From: a bacterium
GTDB taxonomy: Bacteria; Patescibacteria; Paceibacteria; UBA9973
Assembly (NCBI GenBank): GCA_021813235.1
Contig: JAKALG010000019.1
Coordinates: 1 to 10,737 of the forward strand
Length of the DNA stretch: 10,737 nucleotides
Direction: 5' to 3'
The stretch's first letter is position 1; every line of letters starts with the position of its first letter. Made by a program: the position numbers and the translations under genes. The notes under the pieces are model-generated. The model searched no databases and had not been told where the DNA came from. It saw nothing but the letters and a program-made list of their open reading frames with translations. Positions 1 through 6,662 of the stretch are shown one piece after another.

Positions 1-1536
1 ATTGTTTGAAAAGAAAGAAATTGCTTTCACTTTATTTTTGTCAGAATCGGAAAAAGTAATCTCCAAATGCTCACCGGAACCATTTTTGCCAAATTTTTTA
101 ATATTTTCTATCTTCACATTTTCAAAAAGAAAAATCGGTTTAGGATTAGCGAGTCCGAAAGGAGCCATTTTTTCTACTTCACGCCAATTTTTCATATTTA
201 CAGCACTTAAGTCAGTTTTTATATCATAAATAATTTCTCCATCTTTTTTTTCTCTCTTTACTTTATGAAAAGATTTAGAAAGGGCCTCTTCTAGAAAATG
301 AATTTTCTCTCCACTGACAGTGAAACCACCTGCAAATTCATGCCCGCCAAATTCTGTAAAAAATTCACTAGTTTCTGTCATCAACTCAACCAAAGAGACT
401 GAACCATCAGAACGACAAGAGCCTTTTATTGAATCATTTTCATCTTTTCCCCAGACAAACACAGGCCTTTTGTGTTCATCTGATATTTTGCCTGCGATAA
501 GCCCTAGTACGCCTACACGCCATTCTGGATTTCCTATGACAATTACCTCTCTTATTTCGCGTTTCTCAAATTTTTTATTTACTTCCCGCATTATAGAAGT
601 CACCATTGTTTTTCTGTCATCGTTTATTTTTGATAAGTGATCTGCAATTGTTCCCGCTTTTATTTCATCATTTGTAGAAAGAAGTTCATAAGCTCTCATT
701 GGGTCGTCTATACGTGAAGCAGCATTGAGCCGTGGCGTCACCATAAAACCAATGTCATCTTCTGAAAGATATTTCTGGTCAATTTTCATTTTACTAAGAA
801 GTTTTTGCAAGCCAGGACGCGGAGACTTCCTTAAGACTTTCATCCCATAATAAGCAATAGCTCTATTTTCTCCCAAAAGCGGAACCAAATCTGAAAGAGT
901 AGCAAGCCCTGCCATATCTAGCAACCACTTTTCCCAACCTTCATTTATTTTGTAATATTCGCCATACTTTTTTACAAATCCTTCTACAAATTTAAACACC
1001 ACTCCTGCTCCACACAATATTTTTTCAGGATAATTGTCTATCTTCGGATTTAAAATCGCATAAGCCTTCGGCAACGTTGCATGAGGTAAATGGTGATCCG
1101 TAACAATCACATCTATGCCATCCACTTCCGCCTGTGCTATCTCGGCGACAGCTGTAATCCCAAGATCAATGGTTATCAAAAGTTTTACTCCTTTTTTTAC
1201 AAATTGTTCTATTGCAGAGAGATTTAGCCCGTAACCTTCATAATTTCTACCAGGTATATAAATCTCGTAGTTTGTAAAATTAATTTTTTTAAATAAATCT
1301 TCCAATATTACTGCCCCTGGTATACCATCACAATCATAGTCGGCATAGATAACCACTCTTTCTTTATTTTCTATTACTTCAAAAAGCTTCACACAAGCTT
1401 TCTCCATATCTTTCATCAAAAAAGGGTCATGTAAATCTCGCCCATAATCTGGATTCAAAAAAATATCTGCTTCTTTGGCGTCTTTTATTCCTCTTTTTTC
1501 TAGAATTGTTCTCAAGAGCTCAGAATACTGATGCAT
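1..1536 (-). CDS. recJ: Single-stranded-DNA-specific exonuclease RecJ (partial, C-terminus beyond left edge)
   Basis: RecJ degrades single-stranded DNA 5' to 3' in recombination and mismatch/base-excision repair in the cytoplasm. The minus strand is open for 512 codons from 1536 to the window edge. Visible motifs are the phosphoesterase motif I DYDCDG at residues 66-71, the DHH motif at 147-149 within VIVTDHHLPH, the RecJ-like TPRLNAASRIDDP segment coded near 710-745, and the DHHA1 motif FGGHEFAGG around residues 396-404, followed by the start of the OB-like C-terminal region. RecJ is usually about 560-580 residues, so roughly 50-70 residues lie outside. I chose the ATG at 1536 because MHQYSELLRTILEKRGI matches the usual RecJ N-terminus and an extended -10 lies 7 nt upstream. 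The frame stays open further upstream, so the start is not certain. The HIT gene diverges from it. Confidence 0.93.
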   Translation of the reverse strand, partial: MHQYSELLRTILEKRGIKDAKEADIFLNPDYGRDLHDPFLMKDMEKACVKLFEVIENKERVVIYADYDCDGIPGAVILEDLFKKINFTNYEIYIPGRNYEGYGLNLSAIEQFVKKGVKLLITIDLGITAVAEIAQAEVDGIDVIVTDHHLPHATLPKAYAILNPKIDNYPEKILCGAGVVFKFVEGFVKKYGEYYKINEGWEKWLLDMAGLATLSDLVPLLGENRAIAYYGMKVLRKSPRPGLQKLLSKMKIDQKYLSEDDIGFMVTPRLNAASRIDDPMRAYELLSTNDEIKAGTIADHLSKINDDRKTMVTSIMREVNKKFEKREIREVIVIGNPEWRVGVLGLIAGKISDEHKRPVFVWGKDENDSIKGSCRSDGSVSLVELMTETSEFFTEFGGHEFAGGFTVSGEKIHFLEEALSKSFHKVKREKKDGEIIYDIKTDLSAVNMKNWREVEKMAPFGLANPKPIFLFENVKIENIKKFGKNGSGEHLEITFSDSDKNKVKAISFFSNN

Positions 1537-1543
1537 AAGTGCA

Positions 1544-1552
1544 ATTTTAACA
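1544..1552 (-). promoter_or_regulatory. Extended -10 promoter of recJ, predicted leaderless
   Basis: Read on the minus strand, TG-T-TAAAAT ends 7 nt before the proposed recJ ATG at 1536. That spacing puts the transcription start at or next to the start codon. I see no Shine-Dalgarno site and no good -35. Prediction from spacing and motif only. Confidence 0.45.
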
Positions 1553-1557
1553 TAATT

Positions 1558-1566
1558 TGATACAAT
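1558..1566 (+). promoter_or_regulatory. Extended -10 promoter of the HIT gene, predicted leaderless
   Basis: TG-A-TACAAT ends 6 nt before the ATG at 1573, so transcription should begin at the start codon. It lies back-to-back with the recJ -10 box (1544-1552), so the two polymerases would compete. No Shine-Dalgarno site is present. Confidence 0.5.
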
Positions 1567-1572
1567 ATTCTT

Positions 1573-1965
1573 ATGCAAGACTGCATTTTTTGTAAAATTG
1601 TAAAAGGAGAAATACCTTGTAAAAAAATATATGGGGATGAGAATTTTTTATCTTTCATGGATATCGAGCCTGTTTCCCATGGACATATTTTAGTAATTCC
1701 TAAAAAACACATCGTCTGGATGCAAGAGGCAGATGATGAGACAATATCCGGAATTTTCAAATTAACTAAAAAACTAATGAACGCTATTAAAAAAGGCGTG
1801 AATTGTGATTATGTGCAAGTGGCTATCAGCGGAAAAGATGTTCCACATTTTCATATACATTTAATTCCTCGTTATTTAGACGATGGACTTTCAGAGTGGC
1901 CTACAAAAAAATATAAAGAAGGAGAGATGGCAGATATCGCTATAAAGATTATCGAAGCGCTTTGA
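1573..1965 (+). CDS. HIT-family nucleotide hydrolase (HinT-like)
   Basis: A 130-residue histidine triad protein. Members hydrolyse nucleoside phosphoramidates or dinucleotides through a histidine nucleophile. The triad H-x-H-x-H is visible as HFHIHLIP with His92, His94 and His96. The N-terminal pair Cys4 and Cys7 (CIFC) is the zinc-binding pair common in HinT-type proteins, and SHGHILVIPKKH (35-46) is the conserved strand-loop. The length is normal for a single-domain HIT protein. It starts at ATG 1573, 6 nt after an extended -10, and diverges from recJ. Its 3' end overlaps the 3' end of pgk by 17 bp, so the two genes converge without a terminator between them. The family is clear; the natural substrate cannot be told from sequence. 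Confidence 0.93.
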   Translation: MQDCIFCKIVKGEIPCKKIYGDENFLSFMDIEPVSHGHILVIPKKHIVWMQEADDETISGIFKLTKKLMNAIKKGVNCDYVQVAISGKDVPHFHIHLIPRYLDDGLSEWPTKKYKEGEMADIAIKIIEAL

Positions 1966-3085
1966 TTCCTGGCAAGGTGCCATTAATAAGAAAATCTAAA
2001 GTTGCCCCACCTCCAGTAGAAATGAAGGTGAATTTTTTTTCTAATTTCAATTTAGAGATCACTTCCAATGTATCTCCTCCTCCAACGACAGAGATGGCTT
2101 TACTTTTAGCGACAGCTTTCACTATTTTCTCTGTTCCTTTATCAAAACCAGCGCTTGTTTCTCCCAACGGACCATTCCACAAAATCATTTTTGCTTTTTT
2201 AATTTTTTCTTCTAGCTCTTTTATTGTTTCAGAACCAATATCAACAATATTCCCATTCTTAGTTACTCCATTAAAAGAAACAGCATGTTCTTTTCCACCA
2301 TCAAAAATTAAAAGATCGATTGGTAACATTATTTTTGAATTTTTTACAATTTCGGACAAATTATATTTCTTATTTTCAACTAAAGAAATGCCTGTTTCAA
2401 ATCCTTCTTCTTTTAAAACCTGAGAAACTAGTGCCCCACCGATAAAAATATTATCTACCGTTTTCAAAAAACGTTTAATAATAGGCAGTTTCGTTTCAAA
2501 TTTTGCTCCACCCAAAATTAAAAGAAATGGATGTTTTGCTTTTTCCAAGACTAGTGATAAATATTTTATTTCTTTTTCTAATTGGAAACCTACATAGGCG
2601 GGTAAAAATTTCGGTATACTTACAATTGAAGCATGCTCTCTGTGTGCATCAGGAAAAGCATCTGCCACATATATATCTCCGAGTTTGGAGAGCTCTTTGG
2701 CAAAATTTTGATCGTTTTTTTCTTCTCCAGGATTAAAACGTAAATTTTCGAGCAAAAGAACTTCGCCTTTTTTCAAAGATTTTGCCTTTTTTTCTGTTTC
2801 CTCACCGATACAAGAATCTGCAAATTTAATTTTCTTTTTTAATAATTTTTCTAAAACCGGGATGAGAGGTTTAAGAGTAAGAGTCATGTCTCTTTTGCCT
2901 TTTGGCCTACCTTGGTGAGACAAAATCACCAAAGGACCTTTTTTCATAAGGTATTTTATTGTTGGAATTAACACTTTTATTCTTCTTGTATCGACTACTT
3001 TGCCATTTTTTATAGGCACATCAAAACCAGCACGTAAAAGTATCACTTTGTTTTTTAAATTTTTTATTTCTCTGATGCTTCGCAT
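1949..3085 (-). CDS. pgk: Phosphoglycerate kinase, divergent at the substrate site
   Basis: A 378-residue glycolytic enzyme that transfers phosphate from 1,3-bisphosphoglycerate to ADP in the cytoplasm. Family landmarks are SHQGRPKG (56-63), ENLRFNPGEE (113-122), DAFPDAHREHAS (142-153), LGGAK (191-195), WNGPLG (303-308), VGGGDT (334-339) and STGGGAT (356-362). The N-terminal 3-phosphoglycerate loop reads LLRAGFDVP (16-24) where most enzymes have RVDFNVP, so the usual Asp and Asn are Gly20 and Asp22. The usual FGTAHR is FPDAHR. The length is slightly short but complete. It starts inside the end of tpiA (22-bp overlap), indicating one transcript and coupled translation. There is no Shine-Dalgarno site. 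The family call is secure; the kinetic effect of the substitutions is unknown. Confidence 0.96.
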   Translation of the reverse strand: MRSIREIKNLKNKVILLRAGFDVPIKNGKVVDTRRIKVLIPTIKYLMKKGPLVILSHQGRPKGKRDMTLTLKPLIPVLEKLLKKKIKFADSCIGEETEKKAKSLKKGEVLLLENLRFNPGEEKNDQNFAKELSKLGDIYVADAFPDAHREHASIVSIPKFLPAYVGFQLEKEIKYLSLVLEKAKHPFLLILGGAKFETKLPIIKRFLKTVDNIFIGGALVSQVLKEEGFETGISLVENKKYNLSEIVKNSKIMLPIDLLIFDGGKEHAVSFNGVTKNGNIVDIGSETIKELEEKIKKAKMILWNGPLGETSAGFDKGTEKIVKAVAKSKAISVVGGGDTLEVISKLKLEKKFTFISTGGGATLDFLINGTLPGIKALR

Positions 3086-3825
3086 ATTTTTATTATTTGT
3101 GAAAACTTTTTAAAATCTAAACTGGCTCTCCCAGGAAGAAACCCTTCGGCCTTCCCTTCCTTTATAAAGCTTAGAGCATTCTTCTCATCAACTGAACCAC
3201 CATAAATTATTCTCGTTTTTGAAGCATTCTCCACCCCAAATTTATCACTTAATATTTTTCTAATAAAAATACTCATTTCTCTAAACTCTTCTGGCGTAGC
3301 TGGGTGAGCACCTTTACCTATGGCCCAGACTGGTTCATAAGCAATGACTATTTTGGAAATAGAATCTTTAGAAACTCCGTTTAAACATTCCTCCGTCTGC
3401 ATTTTTACAAAATTTAAATATTCATGATTTTCGTCACGCACACCTTCTCCAACACAAAGGATAGGAGAGAGCCCTGCTCCTAGGGCCCCTTTTATTTTTC
3501 TATTTATATCGTTATTCTTTTCTCCCATTGCACGTCTTTCTGAATGTCCTAATATCACATATCTTACTCCAATGTTATAAAGCATCTCCCCCGACACCTC
3601 TCCTGTGAAAGCACCAATGTTGCCCCAAAAAGAATCTTGAGCTCCAAGTGATATTTTTTTAGAAATTTTTTTTAATTTTTCTAAATACAAAAAAGGTGGA
3701 CAAATTACAATTCCTGTTTTTCTTATATCTGAAATAGATTTACTAATATCAGTAAACAACTTCTCCGCCTCTTTTAAAGAAAGCGGATTCATTTTCCAAT
3801 TACCTATGACTATCTTCTTAGACAT
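3064..3825 (-). CDS. tpiA: Triosephosphate isomerase
   Basis: A 253-residue TIM-barrel enzyme interconverting dihydroxyacetone phosphate and glyceraldehyde 3-phosphate. The catalytic set is complete: Asn9 and Lys11 in GNWKMN, His94 in LGHSERR, and Glu164 in AYEPVWAIG, followed by flexible loop 6. The phosphate-binding YGGSV (208-212) is intact. The C-terminal phosphate loop reads FLPGRASLD, where LVGGASL is commoner. The start at 3825 is the family N-terminus and lies 6 nt after TGATATAAT. The stop falls inside pgk, so the two form a glycolytic pair downstream of the minor-pilin genes with their own promoter. Confidence 0.97.
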   Translation of the reverse strand: MSKKIVIGNWKMNPLSLKEAEKLFTDISKSISDIRKTGIVICPPFLYLEKLKKISKKISLGAQDSFWGNIGAFTGEVSGEMLYNIGVRYVILGHSERRAMGEKNNDINRKIKGALGAGLSPILCVGEGVRDENHEYLNFVKMQTEECLNGVSKDSISKIVIAYEPVWAIGKGAHPATPEEFREMSIFIRKILSDKFGVENASKTRIIYGGSVDEKNALSFIKEGKAEGFLPGRASLDFKKFSQIIKICEASEK

Positions 3826-3831
3826 CTCACA

Positions 3832-3840
3832 ATTATATCA
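3832..3840 (-). promoter_or_regulatory. Extended -10 promoter of tpiA-pgk, predicted leaderless
   Basis: On the minus strand TG-A-TATAAT, a perfect extended -10, ends 6 nt before the tpiA ATG. It sits in the 20-bp gap after the pilX-like gene. No convincing -35 or Shine-Dalgarno site is seen, so the mRNA probably begins at the ATG. Confidence 0.6.
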
Positions 3841-3845
3841 TAATT

Positions 3846-5129
3846 CTACTTCTCTCCCCATTTTTGAAGCGCCCATAAGCCAGAAGACCCATTATAGAAA
3901 CTATTACTCATAAGATTTGGATCATAGGTGATTTTCGAGTCACCAGATATTAATATTTTGTAACCACTTGCTTCGTTGATAGAAGCTCCGCCTTTAATAT
4001 TAATAGTGCCAAAAGGAGCATACGCTATAGTAGCCCCAGATCCACCAGAAATCGTCACTGCAGTGCTTTTATTGCTAGTTGAAAGCAACATAATAAAGCT
4101 ACCATCTGTTCCTGAACCAGTGGCAAATCCTCCACCACCAAGAGAGATAGTGCCATCAGCGACAATCAATCCATCACTCGAGCCATAACTTGGATCAAGC
4201 ATTATCGTGCTACCTCCAGAGAGACTAACACTGCCCGTCACCCATAATGTACCTGTGACTACTAAAATTCCTCCCCCAGAAACAGTCAAATTGCCAATAA
4301 TTTTTTTAGGACCTATGGTTGCACCGGCATAACCAACAGAATAATTACCATTACGAACACCTCCTGCTTCTGCATCTTCTTTCCACTCTGTAATTTTCGC
4401 ATCTGTGATCGGCAAATCTCTATAAGATGGATCGCCTTGTGAGAGACAAGCAGAACTATTATCAATACCAATCTGGCAAAATATATTTCCAGTAGCATTT
4501 ACATAATTAACAGTATGCGCTTGTGCAGTGTCTGAAGAAGTACTACCAATGTTAAACAAATTATTTTGATCAGCACCAGAAATTAGACCTTCCACTCCAC
4601 TTTTATTGTTAGCAGAAACTGCAGAACCAGTAATAAGATTACCACTAGAAGAATCCGCTACAATCGGGCCATTTGAGTAGACACTACCATCAATCGTTCC
4701 ACTAGAGAGAGACAAACCGCCTTCTCCTATTTGTGCACCATAAGTGAATGAAACTACTGAGCCCGTAGAGAGAGATATAGCAACTTGTCTTTGATAAGAA
4801 GAAACATCTCCTAAAGAAGAAATTTGTTTTCCTCCATCCCCTAAAGACTCAATCGTTGTCGTAGCTGTATTAGAATCAAGAGTTATTACTTCGGTATTTT
4901 CAATCGTTTTATTCTTAATTATTCTATAATAAGCATCCTCACTCCCCGACTCAGCCAAGAAAAGCGCCCTCTTAGAATTTAAACTCATGCTAGCGTTTTT
5001 AAATTCACGAACAGATGGCGAAACTAGTCCAGCAATGATAGCCAAGGAAATAAAAAGGAAAAAGATAATGGATATCAACATTGCTGCCCCAGACTGATTA
5101 TTAATTTTTCTTTTTTTATGTTTTTGCAT
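3846..5129 (-). CDS. PilX/GspK-position minor pilin with long beta-rich C-terminal domain
   Basis: A 427-residue membrane-anchored pilin-like protein, last of four prepilin genes. A basic N-terminus (MQKHKKRKINNQSG) is followed by AAMLISIIFFLF, a single hydrophobic helix at about residues 15-36. As in PilX and GspK there is no Glu at +5 after the Gly. ALFLAESGSEDAYYRI (55-70) matches the PilX/GspK helix. From about 135 the protein is rich in Gly, Ser, Thr and Val with repeated short strand-turn units such as LTVSGGG and SVSLSGGS, suggesting a parallel beta solenoid. Cys218 and Cys228 could form a disulfide. I chose the ATG at 5129, not an in-frame ATG at 5186 that would overlap the upstream gene by 47 bp and put extra residues before the basic leader. 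Probable role is the tip or priming complex of the type IV pilus; family assignment rests on N-terminus and gene order. Confidence 0.75.
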   Translation of the reverse strand: MQKHKKRKINNQSGAAMLISIIFFLFISLAIIAGLVSPSVREFKNASMSLNSKRALFLAESGSEDAYYRIIKNKTIENTEVITLDSNTATTTIESLGDGGKQISSLGDVSSYQRQVAISLSTGSVVSFTYGAQIGEGGLSLSSGTIDGSVYSNGPIVADSSSGNLITGSAVSANNKSGVEGLISGADQNNLFNIGSTSSDTAQAHTVNYVNATGNIFCQIGIDNSSACLSQGDPSYRDLPITDAKITEWKEDAEAGGVRNGNYSVGYAGATIGPKKIIGNLTVSGGGILVVTGTLWVTGSVSLSGGSTIMLDPSYGSSDGLIVADGTISLGGGGFATGSGTDGSFIMLLSTSNKSTAVTISGGSGATIAYAPFGTINIKGGASINEASGYKILISGDSKITYDPNLMSNSFYNGSSGLWALQKWGEK

Positions 5130-5139
5130 TTTTATATAA

Positions 5140-5649
5140 TTAATAACTTCCACGCAGAACGACTGTGTCATAAAAATCTTGCTCACGTTCGGATGTATCG
5201 TGTTTAGACATTACTCTCAAAAAAACTTTTACAGCCACTCCTTTGACCGTATTTATCTGTGTGAAAGTGAGAGAGACAACTGTTAAATTTTGTGTATTTA
5301 AATTCGCTACAAAAGAACCATTTTCTAAAAGCTGTATATCGGAACCGGAGAGCAAAAATTCTATTGTTTTATTCACGCCGACACTGCTAACACTGCTTAA
5401 TTTTAGATCATTAGTACTTATAGAATTGACACTAGAGGCTTGTCTAATCTCTCTAGAAATTCTTTCCATTATATCTCCACCTTGCATGAGTTCGGCTTGG
5501 ATAGTTGTTTCTTTGAAAGATTTAGTCATTGTCGCTAGCGCATCAATGACTGCAATAGAAAGGATAGCAAAAAGAGCGATATAAAAAATAGTTTCTAAAA
5601 GTACATAACCCCCTCTTTGATTTTTAATTTTTATTTTCGTAATTTTCAT
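5140..5649 (-). CDS. PilW/GspJ-like minor prepilin
   Basis: A 169-residue prepilin. The leader is basic and short (MKITKIKIKNQRGG). Prepilin peptidase should cut after Gly14, leaving YVLLETIFYIALF with the required Glu at +5 (Glu19). A hydrophobic helix runs to about residue 40, followed by an amphipathic segment containing GGDIMERISREIRQASS, which is typical of PilW and GspJ. The rest is a beta-rich globular domain. It lies 9 bp after the pilV-like gene and 10 bp before the pilX-like gene, and no Shine-Dalgarno site is seen. It probably belongs to the inner-membrane minor-pilin complex that primes pilus assembly. The prepilin nature is certain; the exact orthology is inferred from order. Confidence 0.82.
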   Translation of the reverse strand: MKITKIKIKNQRGGYVLLETIFYIALFAILSIAVIDALATMTKSFKETTIQAELMQGGDIMERISREIRQASSVNSISTNDLKLSSVSSVGVNKTIEFLLSGSDIQLLENGSFVANLNTQNLTVVSLTFTQINTVKGVAVKVFLRVMSKHDTSEREQDFYDTVVLRGSY

Positions 5650-5658
5650 TTATTTTAA

Positions 5659-6135
5659 TTATGAAAAGATATTCATTATATGAAAAGACATTGTCTTGTT
5701 TATGACTGTTCCTCCTTCTGTCCAAGATACGGTGACGGTAATAAGCTTCGTTCCTGCATCGTCATTACCAGTTTCTGCAATGTCGTCTGTGGCAACACTA
5801 CGATTAACATTTGCTATGTTTACTGTGCGAGTAAAAGCTCCTACCATGGAAGGCGTAGTGGAAAGAGTCCAGGCTCCTCCAGAAAAAGTAGGATAATAAG
5901 TAGTGTTAGTATTCAATGCAGAAATATTACTCCAAGAATTATCCCTAACTATACGCACCACTTCTGCCCCCTCTTCTAAAAGGAAAGAGGCTTGCGAAAC
6001 ATGCAGAGATTGGCGAGAAACAGAAATAGATTTTTGAGTGACAGACATAGCCGCGAGAACAGAAACGACAATAATAGAGACAGCGACTATCACTTCAACT
6101 GTTAAGAAACCTGCATTTTTTGATTTCTTTCTCAT
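5659..6135 (-). CDS. PilV/GspI-like minor prepilin
   Basis: A 158-residue prepilin. The type III signal is MRKKSKNAG followed by FLTVEVIVAVSII: cleavage after Gly9 gives mature Phe1 with Glu at +5 (Glu14). The membrane helix spans about 10-32. SFLLEEGAEVVRIVRDNSWS (51-70) is the characteristic PilV/GspI helix. The C-terminal half carries aromatic and Thr-rich strands. It is second in the four-gene minor-pilin cluster. The 41-bp gap before it holds two copies of a 12-bp repeat and no Shine-Dalgarno site. Confidence 0.83.
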   Translation of the reverse strand: MRKKSKNAGFLTVEVIVAVSIIVVSVLAAMSVTQKSISVSRQSLHVSQASFLLEEGAEVVRIVRDNSWSNISALNTNTTYYPTFSGGAWTLSTTPSMVGAFTRTVNIANVNRSVATDDIAETGNDDAGTKLITVTVSWTEGGTVINKTMSFHIMNIFS

Positions 6136-6147
6136 TTTTAAAATTTA

Positions 6148-6173
6148 TAATTCGTAATTATTAATTCGTAATT
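6148..6173. repeat. Two tandem copies of TAATTCGTAATT, 14-bp period
   Basis: The 12-bp unit occurs at 6148-6159 and 6162-6173, between the fimU-like and pilV-like genes. It is AT-rich and nearly self-complementary. It could be an operator or simple slippage; nothing in the sequence decides this. Confidence 0.5.
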
Positions 6174-6176
6174 TAT

Positions 6177-6644
6177 TTAGTTCACACTCACTGCGCCAGT
6201 GGCAGAAATCGTAATAATTTTTGAAAGAGATGGGATGGTGACAGTGATCGTGCCAGTCTTGTTAGGCATTCCGGAGAGACGTTCAAAATAAATGTCTCCC
6301 GTAGTGGAACTAGCTCCTCCTAAGGTGACATCTGAAATACTAGCCGGAGAGATTATATTTATAACTTTATTATCCTGTGCATCTACGGAAAAAACTTTTC
6401 CTTTAAAAATAATAACTTGATCCGCTTGAAAGTGAATGCCATATTCCAAAGAATCAACTGAGGCTAAACTTTGAGCTTGCGCAGTGTGCAAAGCGGAAGT
6501 GACATCTTCTACTGTATTCTTGAGCACTTGATTTTCTTTAATTTTTGAAAATTGAGGAAGAGCAACTGTAACTATGATGCCTAAAATAGAAATCACTACC
6601 AGTATTTCTATTAAGGTCATTCCTCGCTGATTAAAATTATTCAT
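6177..6644 (-). CDS. FimU/GspH-like prepilin
   Basis: A 155-residue prepilin with a textbook type III signal: MNNFNQRG then MTLIEILVVISILGI, cut after Gly8, with Glu13 at +5. The hydrophobic helix spans about 9-31 and continues into the amphipathic KENQVLKNTVEDVTSALHTA helix seen in GspH and FimU. A beta-rich C-terminal domain includes GASSTTGDIYFERLSG, resembling the GspH core. It is the first of the four minor-pilin genes and starts 18 bp after the reverse transcriptase stop, so it is now separated from pilC by the DGR. It has its own candidate extended -10. A major pilin role is possible but less likely given the order of genes that follows. Confidence 0.82.
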   Translation of the reverse strand: MNNFNQRGMTLIEILVVISILGIIVTVALPQFSKIKENQVLKNTVEDVTSALHTAQAQSLASVDSLEYGIHFQADQVIIFKGKVFSVDAQDNKVINIISPASISDVTLGGASSTTGDIYFERLSGMPNKTGTITVTIPSLSKIITISATGAVSVN

Positions 6645-6653
6645 TACTCTATA

Positions 6654-6662
6654 ATAATATCA
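6654..6662 (-). promoter_or_regulatory. Candidate extended -10 promoter for the minor-pilin operon
   Basis: Minus-strand TG-A-TATTAT lies 9 nt before the ATG at 6644, giving a leader of only a few nucleotides. It is the only promoter-like site between the reverse transcriptase and the prepilin genes and would let them be expressed independently of pilB-pilC and the DGR. Confidence 0.4.

Noticed and set aside
1962..2736. Plus-strand open frames opposite pgk
   Set aside because: They are antisense shadows of a fully motif-supported phosphoglycerate kinase.
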